Below are positions 1 to 8,253 of a stretch of 64,000 nt of DNA, one piece after another; the stretch's first letter is position 1, and each line of letters begins with the position of its first letter. Origin of the DNA: Chrysemys picta bellii. Taxonomy: Eukaryota; Chordata; Testudines; Emydidae. Location of the stretch: NCBI RefSeq assembly GCF_011386835.1, contig NC_088795.1, positions 12,009,441-12,073,440 of the forward strand, read 5' to 3'. Made by a program: the position numbers and the translations under genes. The notes under the pieces are model-generated. The model was not told where the DNA came from, did no database searches, and worked only from the letters and a program-made list of their open reading frames with translations.

Positions 1-20
1 CCTGCCTCCTTCTCCCGCAG

Positions 21-125
21 CACGTCTATTTCTGGCTCCAGTCCAAAAACATTCAGGAGAGAGTTAGAGCCATACGGTGCAGCGCTGCCCTGCTCCAATT
101 CGCCACCTCCCTGCCCGGATTTGAC
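21..125 (+). CDS. MROH-like exon (first visible)
   Basis: The exon follows a pyrimidine tract and CAG ending at base 20 and stops before GTAAGT at 126. It has 35 whole codons, phase 0 to 0. It encodes a HEAT-type helix pair starting HVYFWLQSKNIQERVRAIRC. Earlier exons lie outside the window. Confidence 0.8.
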
Positions 126-3100
126 GTAAGTGACCTTTGACCCCAGCATCCTGCAGAGTCAGGGCTTGAGTCAAGTTCCTCATCCCCTGGCTAATTGGTC
201 CGCCCTGGGTCCGTGAGGGACTGCGTTCCACAGGCCACGGGCTGGCAGGGTCGTGCCTGGCCTCAGGGCCCTTGTTATTCTGGAGCAGCCTGGCAGCGAG
301 TGCTCATAGAGGGCCCTTGCCCTGGTCCCTTTGCTTCAAGCTCCTTTGGGGTCAGAGAGAAAGAGGGCTCTAGTTCCTCTCCCTCCGCGCCTCCTACAGA
401 TGGATGGGAGCAGAGCTCTGGCCCAGAGGAGCTGGGGAGCTGAAGGGAGAATGTTGATGTATTCCCCCTCTTCTCCTCCCACCAGACCTCCTCCGATTTC
501 CCTAAGGCGGGCAACTTTGTCCTGCAGCTGGGTCTGTACATCTCGGACCCAGCCAACGACATCAGCCAGCAAGCCAGGAGCGGGCTACGTTGGCTGCAGA
601 GGCTCCTGCTGCAGAGGAGGGGTAAGAAACCCAGCTGGGCAATGGGGCCCCATAGAAGTGAGTCCCTTGGCGACTAGCTCCAGCTGGCCATTGGGACACC
701 AATAGAACTAAGGTCTCTTCTGTTAGACCAACTGCAGCAGGGCAGAGGGACCTCAATGGAAACAAGGTCCCTGTTTTGGGCCCCCCACTTGCTGGCCAAG
801 GGACCCTACAGAAAGAAGCCCCCTCCTCTGAGACCGACCCCAGCTTAGATGATGTCTCACACTCATCTCCCTAATTCAGGGAGAGAGGAAGGGGACGAAC
901 GTGCCAGGGAAATTGGCAGCTTTACCTCAGAGCCTGGCTCCGTCCCCCAGCCCAGGGAAATCAGCCCACCCAGGGGGCAGCCAGCTGGTGAGGGGACAGG
1001 AACGGAGCTATTGAGACACGTGGAGGGAAAGAGCCCACCATGAGGGCAGGGGCAGGGACCACAGGAGAAGGACCAAAGCATGTAGGATGTCACCAGTTGG
1101 GTAGCTAGGGCCAGATCCTGACTTCAGTGGGTGGGGAGGGGGGGGTTCTCAGTATTAGACACCACTGTTAACAGGCGCCCACTCCCAGAGCACCATGGCC
1201 ATAAGGGTCCATGATTGCTGTGATGAATGAGAGAAATCCCCCTTCAGCTACTTAACCGCCTGGTCCATTGGGTGCTCCGAGGACCCCGGCCAGTGTTCAC
1301 CCAGGAAAGGGAACAGAAGGAAACAGGCACTAAAACCGGATGCCAACCCTCCCCAATGGGTGTGTCTCTCTTCCCCAGGGTTGAACATCCAAGAGGCGAG
1401 CCATCTGTGGTGCCGGGACAGGCTCCGGGACACCGAGCGCCTGGCCTACAGACATATGGCCAGGGTGGGGGAGGTAAGGACTCTCCGCTGGTGCATTGCA
1501 GCAGCGCAGGTGTGGAGCTGTCTCCCCCGGCAGTTAGTGTGTTATGGAGAGGGAGGGATAGCTCAGTGGTTTGAGCATTGGCCTGCTAAACCCAGGCTTA
1601 TGAGTTCAATCCTTGAGGGGGCCATTTAGGGATCTGGGGCAAAAATCTGTTGGATGATTTAGTTGGTGTTGGCCCTGCTTTGAGCAGGGGGTTGGACTAG
1701 ATGACCTCCTGAGGTCCTTTCCAACTCTGATATTCTATGATACTTATTTCCAGCTGACAGCGTTTGGCTGCAAGAGGCCGAGGACTCTGGGTTGGAGCCT
1801 TGCCAACGGTCCAGGCTTGTGTGTGTTCCATGGATCTACGTCTACGTGGCATACAAGGGATCCCCTTGGGGGTTGAGTTAATGGAGGATTGTATCTCCGG
1901 GGATCTGGCTCCGCTCACTCTCCCTGGCTGACAGCCTGGTGTCTGAGAGGGGAGCCCCTGGGTCAGTGAGTTGGGAAGCTCAGACCAGATCCCCGTTGGA
2001 GTCCCTGCACCCTGTGGAAGCACAGGCTCGGTGTGGGGTTTGCCCAGCACCATGGCGAGTCAGGGAGCAGAACCTGCCCCTGTGCTGGGCGTTGGGGTGA
2101 GGGACACCGAGCCCCTTTCCTGGGCTGAGTCACTGCACCATGACGCTCGTGGGAATGTCAGTGGGGTGAGGAGCGGGAATGGAAGGAGATCTAAAAGGCC
2201 CTTTCCTCTAGCGGTTGAGCTGCAGGAGATATCGCTGCTGGGAGCAGTAGGGATCCTTTATTGTCTGTGTGAGCTGGTTCCAGAGCGCGCAGACACTTTC
2301 CCAGCATGTCATGGCATCTGCGGTGAATCCTGCACCAGAAAGAGCTATTCCTCAGTGCCTGCAACCTCTTACCGACGGGGGTTCCTTGGTCCATGGACCC
2401 CAGAGGTTGGCTGCCCCAGGACTCTTCTTCACCTTGTGAGATACTAGAGGGATTTGGAGCCTGGTTCTGGGCAACTGACAAGGGCTGTGGTGCTGTTGGT
2501 TTTAGGTCTTTGGACAGATCTTTTCAGCGGGCCAGAGAATATCGTTCATCCAGGCGGCGCTTCTGGCAATACATGACCCCCAGATCCGTATCAGCCAGGC
2601 TGGGCTGGTGCTAACATACTCCATCCTGGGGGAAGCCGGACAGCTGATAGGGGATGAGGTAACCAAAGAAGGATCAACTGGGGAGGGAGCCTCAGGGCCT
2701 TTCACCTCCAGGCCATTGAAAGTCATTCCCATCCCATCCCCATGCGCTGACCTGGGAGCAAGGAGAGGATGAACCCAGGCAGGTGCCATTGGTCAGTGCC
2801 AGCTTGTCCCCTGAGCAGCTCAAAGCAGGGCAGACCCAGCTCTCCAGCAAGGCTATTTCCTAACATTCATCACATCAACACGACACGCTGCCATTGCTCA
2901 TACTAGGGGCTGCCAATTCCCCATGTGACCACTGTGAGCCTTTCCCACCCCTCAGGGCCTCAAGCCGGTTCCTAGGGCTCTGGGATCATGTTATCCCAGC
3001 CACCCCCTGCTCTGGGAGAACTGGAGGAGTCAGTCAGCAGAGGCTGCTCAAGTGCCCCATTCCCCAGAGCCACTGTCCATGACGTCATCTTAACAACAGG

Positions 3101-3587
3101 GGCGTCCCTTGGGAAAAGGTGTCCACATCCTCTCACCCCCCGGCACTACTGCCCAGAGCCTCCCAGCCCCTCAGGTGGAGGAGGCGAGGGTGGCTGAGGG
3201 GGGTTCAGCTCCGCTCCCCAGAATCCCAGCTGGGTTTGGAGGTAGAACAGATCTCACGGGGGGGCCTGAGAGGAATGGGGGCAGGAGTTCATTCCCCAAT
3301 GGTGAGACAGGGGTTGGAGGTCACTAGAGAGGAGACAAGATTTCGTCTCGGAGGTTGGGTGCGGGAATCCGTCCCTCAGACGTGGCGAGGGGTGGGGTGG
3401 AAATTCTGCCGGTTCCCGTTGCCGTTAATGCCCTTCGTTGCCATGGGTGTCTAGTCTCTGACTGATTCTTGTTCCCTTTCAGCAGGAGGATGTTAGCGCA
3501 ACGATCATGGCGCACCTGTTCTACATCCGGTGCTTGCGCCAGGTGCCCAAAGCACTGCAGGGGCTGTGCGCAGTGGGACACCTTTGA
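21..3587 (+). CDS. 3' end of a maestro heat-like repeat (MROH) family gene, five exons
   Basis: Five exons chain in phase: 21-125, 486-621, 1379-1473, 2506-2658 and 3483-3587. Each is bounded by AG and GT signals, and the last ends in TGA. The joined product is about 197 residues of alpha-helical, leucine-rich sequence. It includes the phrases FPKAGNFVLQLGLYISDPA and AALLAIHDPQIRISQAGLVL, typical of the C-terminal HEAT repeats of MROH proteins. HEAT repeats are helical scaffolds for protein contacts; the role of most MROH members is poorly known. The gene is 5' truncated by the window edge. I cannot say which paralogue this is; reptiles carry many. Family assignment is from memory of the family pattern; exon structure is read directly. 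Confidence 0.85.
486..621 (+). CDS. MROH-like exon 2 of those visible
   Basis: The acceptor is CACCAG before 486 and the donor is GTAAGA at 622. It has 45 codons plus one base, leaving a split glycine codon completed by the next exon. It encodes FPKAGNFVLQLGLYISDPA and then a helix rich in Leu, Gln and Arg, a good match to the MROH repeat pattern. Confidence 0.85.
1379..1473 (+). CDS. MROH-like exon 3 of those visible
   Basis: The acceptor is TTCCCCAG ending at 1378 and the donor is GTAAGG at 1474. The first two bases complete the split Gly codon. It then encodes LNIQEASHLWCRDRLRDTE and a short helix to GE, ending in phase 0. Confidence 0.8.
1551..1739 (+). mobile_element. tRNA-derived SINE with CR1-type 3' tail
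   Basis: Pol III box A (TAGCTCAGTGGT, about 1559-1570) and a box B-like GAGTTCAATCC (about 1602-1612) show tRNA ancestry. The 3' part, GGTTGGACTAGATGACCTCC through TTCTATGAT, is the CR1 LINE 3' end. Turtle pol III SINEs are known to share this tail and to be mobilised by CR1. It sits in the MROH intron between the third and fourth visible exons. Confidence 0.85.
2506..2658 (+). CDS. MROH-like exon 4 of those visible
   Basis: The acceptor is GTTTTAG ending at 2505 and the donor is GTAACC at 2659. It has 51 codons, phase 0 to 0, starting VFGQIFSAGQRISFIQAALL and containing IHDPQIRISQAGL. This is the clearest MROH-like segment in the window. Confidence 0.85.
3483..3587 (+). CDS. MROH-like last coding exon with stop
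   Basis: The acceptor is CCCTTTCAG ending at 3482. The frame reads about 34 residues, including MAHLFYIRCLRQVPKALQGL, and closes at TGA 3585-3587. A CAG/GTACTG donor-like site lies at 3637/3638 and an acceptor at 4386, so the exon may continue as untranslated sequence and be spliced downstream. No AATAAA is evident soon after the stop. Confidence 0.75.
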   Translation, partial: QEDVSATIMAHLFYIRCLRQVPKALQGLCAVGHL

Positions 3588-4386
3588 AGTCCCCTCTCCC
3601 ACCTCGCATGACCAGAAGCTCCCACTCCCTGCCCCAGGTACTGCTCTGTCTCACTGGGCCTGGGGGAGAAGGGCTGGGGGGAGTGGACATAAATCCCACA
3701 GCACTGAGAGAAACCCAGGCCGAGCACCTCGCTCTCACCACCGTGCCCCTCCCCGACCCCTGGAGCTGGGGCCAGGCCAGTTACGGTCCCTGCCCCCATG
3801 CCCAGAGGCCAGTTTCGTAAGCATCAGGCTGTCAGGGCCGTGGGGCTGGCCCAGAAATGAGAGCATCCGCAGAGCCAGGGGTTATCCTCAGGAACCATTG
3901 CAGTCTGGGAGGGGTGGCCCAACGTGGAGCCCCTCCCCTGCCGTCACTGCTCAGACCTTCCCATGGCCCGTGTCACCCTGCCGCAGTGAATGTCTGACCA
4001 TCCTCCACCTGGGGCCCAAGCCACCCAGCTGGTATCTGAACCCTTCCCAGCCAGGAATGAAACTCCCCCTAGCACCTTGGGGCAAGGAAAGCTCCTCCCC
4101 ATGTGGCAGGTGGGGTCTGAGACACAGAGGAAGGGCTGTGCTCCTGGTCACACACTCCTGGGGATAGATCTGGGAACTGGACTGGGTCCCAGGCTGGTCC
4201 CTTTCCCCCAGGGGCACCTTGGCTTTCTGCCCTTTATTCTCCCCTCCTGCTAGGGGGTCTCTGAGTGTGAAAGGAACCAGGAGGGTGATGGGGTCCTGGC
4301 ACAATGCCAGGGTGGGAGCTCCCGTTGGCTTGGACCCCAGAGTAAGAGACATCTTTGTCATCTTGCTCTCTTTCTTTTATTCCTAG

Positions 4387-4447
4387 GAAGGGAGTCCCCC
4401 AATGTGGGGGCTCTAGAGCTCCAGCTGGGCAGTGCCTAGGAGAACCT
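4387..4447 (+). other. Possible 3' untranslated exon of the MROH-like gene
   Basis: A pyrimidine-rich tract ending TTCCTAG (to 4386) and a GTAAGT donor at 4448 bracket 61 bases with no long open frame. It could be a non-coding exon joined to the donor-like site after 3637. There is only splice-signal support. The rest of 3588-4386 shows no recognisable feature. Confidence 0.3.
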
Positions 4448-4489
4448 GTAAGTCATCCTGGTTCCCGCCTGCATTCACCACCCTGCCCT

Positions 4490-5005
4490 GCCCTGCCCTC
4501 CAGTTCCTCGCTATTGACTCTGGCTTGACCCTTGGCTCCGGTCTCTGGTTATGACTTCAGCGTGACCCTTCTTGGCTCCAGATGTTGGCTACCCACCCTG
4601 GTTCCGTATTCTCCTTGCTCTTCTCTAGTCCTGCTCCAGGCACCCCACCGACCCGCTCCAGCATTGCCTTCTCCTCCTCATCTTCCCCAAGCACTCGGAC
4701 TTTGACTACCCGGCTTTGACCTCGGCCTGTATCTGGACTCTGGCTTGACATTGACTTGGCTGATCTTTGGTCTCTGACTACCTGGCTACAACCTCTGGCC
4801 TGGACTTGGACAATATCTCTGCCTCTGCTTCTACATTGTCGATGGACTCTGATCTCGGTTTTGACCCTGGTGTGTCCCTGGACCATGATTCTAGCACCAC
4901 TCTTAGCCTAGGCACCATCCTGCACCTCCCTGCGACCTACGCTCCAACCACTGGGCCTAATTATCAGACGCAGCACCTAACATTAGGTGGTGCAACTTTT
5001 TGCAG
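4490..5005 (+). repeat. Degenerate retroelement-like sequence, possible Ty3/Gypsy LTR or leader remnant
   Basis: This is a stretch of recurring GGCTTGACCCTTGGCTCC-like and CTGACTACC-like phrases. The style resembles Ty3/Gypsy leader or LTR sequence I associate with reptile genomes. No LTR ends or primer-binding site could be fixed. It lies directly left of the Polinton-like element, while Ty3/Gypsy pol lies directly right of it. Confidence 0.3.
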
Positions 5006-5160
5006 AAAAGCAGGCTCTCCGTTCCGTCAATCAACGCCTAATCCCACCCCTTGATCCCTTTAATCCCGCCCCTTGACCCCTTGGTCCTGCCCACCTGTCA
5101 CTGGAAGTCCCACCCATGGGGGTATTACTTCCGGGGTCAAGGTGCCACCTGACCGGAAGC

Positions 5161-5519
5161 AAGGTGTGCCATGTATCAGAGGGGTAGCCGTGTTAGTCTG
5201 AATCTGTAAAAAGCAACAGGGGGTCCTGTGGCACCTTTGAGACTAACAGAAGTATAGGGAGCATAAGCTTTCGTGGATAAGAACCTCACTTCTTCAGATG
5301 CAAGTAATGGAAATCTCCAGAGGCAGGTATAAATCAGTGTGGAGATAACGAGGTTAGTTCAATCAGGGAGGGTGAGGTGCTCTGCTAGCAGTTGAGGTGT
5401 GAACACCAAGGGAGGAGAAACTGCTTCTGTAGTTGGATAGCCATTCACAGGCTTTGTTTAATCCTGATCTGATGGTGTCAAATTTGCAAATGAACTGGAG
5501 TTCACAAGGTGTGCCATGT
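5161..5519 (-). mobile_element. Penelope-like retroelement 3' fragment with 14-bp target duplication
   Basis: The insert at 5175-5505 is flanked by perfect AAGGTGTGCCATGT copies at 5161-5174 and 5506-5519. Read on the minus strand it gives a decayed peptide (CKFDTIRSGLNK), the tail seen after the GIY-YIG endonuclease in Penelope-like proteins. The shared 3' segment with a hammerhead-like core at 5259-5297 follows. It inserted into the left TIR after the Polinton-like element; the right TIR has the empty site. Confidence 0.75.
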
Positions 5520-5800
5520 GACCCCTCTAAGAACTCCTCTCACCACCCTCTACCAACCAGGAGGGGTTTAGTCCCGATAGGACCACCCTGAGAGGAGATT
5601 TTGACCAATCAGGGTGACTTCCAGGGCGGGGGGGGTGACTGGTCCAGAAGTGGGTCGTATGACCCCTCTAAGAACTCCCCCCTACCACCCTCTACCAATC
5701 AGGAGGGGTTTCGTCCCAACAGGACCTCCCTGAGAGGAGATTTTGACCAATCAGGGTGACTTCCAGGTTGGGGTGACCCTTCCAGAAGTGAGTCGTGTGA
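5520..5800 (+). repeat. Tandem duplication of an approximately 140-bp block in the left TIR
   Basis: Two adjacent copies of a block running from GACCCCTCTAAGAACTCC through CCAATCAGGGTGACTTCCAG occur here. The right TIR has one copy. Each copy adds CCAATCA-type motifs upstream of the TIR gene. Confidence 0.7.
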
Positions 5801-5840
5801 CCCCACTAAGAACTCCTCCCAAGGACCTTTGCCAATCAGA
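5600..5840 (+). promoter_or_regulatory. CCAAT-box cluster upstream of the left TIR gene
   Basis: CCAAT motifs at 5605, 5695, 5747 and 5832, mostly as CCAATCAG, lie within 350 bases upstream of the ATG at 5947, followed by a CACGTG E-box near 5907. In vertebrates NF-Y binds CCAAT and often supports TATA-less promoters. The right TIR holds matching inverted motifs at 9473, 9559 and 9608. Promoter function is inferred from motif clustering and position. Confidence 0.5.
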
Positions 5841-5946
5841 GTGCAGCACCATTGCCCCATAAGTCCCAGCGCCAGACAGAGGATGCGGCCATCTCTTACC
5901 AAGGACACGTGTTTTCCAAATCGCGGAAAGGCTGCTGCGAGGAAAC

Positions 5947-6490
5947 ATGGACTCCTTCACCACCCCCGTGAGAACTTCGGACTTTGTTTTAGCCCCGAGC
6001 ACCTTTGGACTTGTGTGGAGAAAGCGCGACATCAGCGACAGTTCCCAGGAGGACCCTTTGACCCAGCCGTTGATGGATACGTCGTAACCCGACCCTGAAA
6101 CCCTCGTGAGGCACCCCGATGAGCGTGACGGCCTCTCTTTGTCCACCCCCTCAGAGGTCGAAAGCGATCGCAGCTCAGGGGAGGCACTGGCAGACAAAGC
6201 GAATGGAAAAGACGGAGCTCAGGTAAAGTGAATGATTAAGAAGCGGCGGTCAAGGAGGGGTAGGTAATGGGATAGGAACCGGGTGTTGCGCAAATTAAAA
6301 AACAAGCAGTGGGGGTGCTTACACAGTTTCTTTTCTGAAAATCTCTCAACAGGTGGACGATGCCTTTTTAGAGACCTTTAAGAACTTACACATCGGAAGC
6401 CCTGTGGGAGTAAATATATTGTACGTCAGCTGTTTTTGCTCATGTCTGAGACACAGATCTCAAGCCGAAAAAGACAAAATGGAAGAATGA
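5947..6490 (+). pseudogene. Left-end copy of TIR-encoded spliced gene, broken by a stop
   Basis: Exon one, 5947-6222, starts ATG and ends CAG/GTAAAG. Exon two begins after TTTCTGAAAATCTCTCAACAG at 6353 and runs in phase to TGA at 6488-6490. The product is Ser/Asp/Glu-rich in its first part, with phrases RTSDFVLAPSTF and HPDERDGLSLSTPSEVE. Exon one carries an in-frame TAA at 6085-6087 where the right copy reads Pro-Glu. An AATAAA follows at 6574. I do not recognise the protein; its terminal position and acidic composition suggest a regulatory early protein, by inference only. Confidence 0.6.
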
Positions 6491-6573
6491 ACCATCTGAG
6501 ACTCCCTTATGGTAGGGGTCATGGCATCCATTTTTACAGGTGGCTGTAAAAGGTTGTGTTAAACCAGGCGATT

Positions 6574-6579
6574 AATAAA
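6574..6579 (+). terminator. Poly(A) signal AATAAA after left TIR gene
   Basis: A canonical hexamer lies 84 bases after the TGA at 6490 and before the integrase start at 6655, consistent with 3' end formation for the left-end spliced gene. Confidence 0.5.
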
Positions 6580-6654
6580 GCTTATTTAAATGTGTCAATA
6601 TGAATGTGTCCCCTTTCATACTCGTGGTAGTAAAAGACGGTACCAGTAACAGTC

Positions 6655-7095
6655 ATGTCTACACAGACGGCTCTGTTAAAGAAAATATATTCCGCCGCCG
6701 GGGAAGTTGGGAGCTTCGGCGGGGTCAACCCTCTTTTTCAAGTGGCCAGAAAGCATAGTAAAACTTTAAACAGAAGACAGATAACAGCGTGGCTTTCAGA
6801 CCAGGATGCTTACACTTTACACAAACCGGCTCGAATACGTTTTAAAAGAAACAAGACCATTGTTTCAGATGTGGATGCGCAGCGGCAGGCAGATTTGGTG
6901 GATATGCACCGGTTCTCCAAACACAACAGCGGTTTTAAGTACATCTTAACAGTGATAGACATTCTATCCAAATATGCCTGGACCTTGGGCCTAAAAGACA
7001 AGACGAGTGGTGAGGTATCCAAGGCCTTTAAAGCTATTTTCAGTGACGGTCGCGTGCCTCAAAAATTACAAACCGATCGGGGGAAAGAATTTTAA
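6655..7095 (+). pseudogene. Truncated Maverick/Polinton retroviral-type integrase (rve fold)
   Basis: This is an open frame of 146 codons. The N-terminal part includes ITAWLSDQDAYTLHKP. The catalytic core follows, with Asp80 (ADLVDM), the strand KYILTVIDILSKYAW and Asp141 (LQTDRGKEF), matching the first two acidic residues of the DD(35)E triad. The frame ends just after Asp141, so the catalytic Glu, the C-terminal domain and the chromodomain often found in this family are missing. Intact integrases of the family exceed 300 residues. The enzyme would join element ends to host DNA; this copy cannot. Confidence 0.8.
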
Positions 7096-7099
7096 ACAA

Positions 7100-7420
7100 A
7101 CCTTTAAGTGGATTGTTAAAGCGTGGCATTATATAATATATAGTTTCAGAGTTAAAGACAGCAAGTCTTACCTCTTTTTGCAGTCCAGCAGCTATTCAAG
7201 AAAGTTTTCTGTTGAAAAGGACAAGCTCCAGCATACCTGAGGTTTTTATACCATCTTAGCCCATTGTTTCAAACAGACTTCAACACAGTTGCTAACAGGT
7301 TAATTTAATCACCCCTCCCATAGCATTCCCTTTTGTGATCTGGGGTAGTGAAACCATTTTGTCTGCACAACAGGGCTTCCCCCCGCCCCCGGCTTTAAGT
7401 TAAAATACATTTGTGGCTTT
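7100..7420. other. Polinton-like interior without recognisable gene
   Basis: This is AT-rich sequence after the integrase break. Short open frames here (such as 7007-7240) match nothing I know and have no integrase-like sequence after the first residues. Confidence 0.4.
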
Positions 7421-7421
7421 C

Positions 7422-7682
7422 TTACAGTATTAAACAGTAGCCATTTCCAAGTGGGGGCCCTTTGCAGATCTCAATGAATGTCTTGGGGGTTGGTTGTTTT
7501 TTAAACCATGTTTCTTTCATGCTTAAAGTTTGGGGGGTGGGGTTGTTGCCTAGAAAGAATGACCCATAGCATTCAACCAAGTCCTGGGCCATATTTAAAC
7601 TGTCCAATAGCGTTCCACCAACCCCAGGGGTTATATTTAAACTCTCCAATAGCATCTGTGAATTCCGGAGGTTGAATTTCAT
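7422..7682 (-). CDS. Hypothetical 86-residue protein with internal repeat
   Basis: This is an ATG-started minus-strand frame inside the Polinton-like element. It contains two similar segments, MLLESLNITPGVGG and TLLDSLNMAQDLVEC, coded by a tandemly repeated DNA block (7590-7657). There is no recognised domain or transmembrane segment. The same DNA also reads as two ATTGG plus TTTAAATAT promoter-like modules on the minus strand, so a regulatory role is an alternative. Confidence 0.25.
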   Translation of the reverse strand: MKFNLRNSQMLLESLNITPGVGGTLLDSLNMAQDLVECYGSFFLGNNPTPQTLSMKETWFKKQPTPKTFIEICKGPPLGNGYCLIL

Positions 7683-7842
7683 TTCCTATTAAGCAGAACT
7701 CAGCATCCACCCCCAGCCACCCCTTACTATGGGTGCACTCCCATGAAATGTAACTCTATAGCAACGAGGGTAAGTAATTGCAGTCACCCTGGCTATTCAG
7801 TGAGGGGTGTGTGTGTGGTTAAACCCACTCAGTTCAACAGAC

Positions 7843-7957
7843 TAAGGATAGCTCAGTGGTTTAAGCATTGGCCTTTTAAGCTTATGGTTGTGAGTTTAAG
7901 CCTTGGTCTGGGGCAAAATCAATCTTTGGTCCTGCTAGTAAAGGCAGTTCTATGAGA
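7843..7957 (+). mobile_element. tRNA-derived SINE, 3' truncated
   Basis: It carries the same head as the SINE at 1551: GGATAGCTCAGTGGTTTAAG (box A) and GTGAGTTTAAGCC as a decayed box B, then TCTGGGGCAAAATC. The CR1-like 3' tail is absent. It inserted within the Polinton-like element. Confidence 0.75.
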
Positions 7958-8121
7958 TAGGTATATCTCCATATTAACTCTATTGTCTGAACTAGCCTTG
8001 TTTGTTTTATTGTAAGCACATTTTTAGGATTTTTTTCCCCCTCCCACCACAACATACATTTCAGCTTTTTGCTATACACACCCAAAAACACAAGAGCTAA
8101 TTCTCACAAACAATTAATTTT

Positions 8122-8127
8122 TTTATT
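8122..8127 (-). terminator. Poly(A) signal (AATAAA on minus strand) after right TIR gene
   Basis: TTTATT on the plus strand, 127 bases past the stop of the minus-strand gene ending at 8254. It mirrors the AATAAA that follows the left-end gene. Confidence 0.4.
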
Positions 8128-8253
8128 TAAAAAACTTATAGCTCCTTGAAAACAAACCAAACTGCTTCATTAAAACCTTTTAGCTCACTTAAAGGCCAAA
8201 GGTCTTCTAACAAAACACAGATAGTCACAAACCCCCTTTTCAAAAATGTACAG

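Larger units (their letters stand above)
5012..6371 (+). repeat. Left terminal inverted repeat of the Polinton-like element
   Basis: It is the reverse complement of 8917-9806. Matching landmarks include the GGTATTACTTCCGGGGTCAA block (from 5131), the CCAATCAG-containing blocks, the whole first exon 5947-6222, its intron, and the start of exon two (GACGATGCCTTT). It is longer than the right arm because of the retroelement at 5175-5505 and a second copy of an approximately 140-bp block. Confidence 0.8.

Noticed and set aside
3469..4167. Plus-strand frame of 232 codons overlapping the last MROH-like exon
   Set aside because: It is in a different frame from the MROH-like coding chain, starts in the intron and has GC-driven composition.
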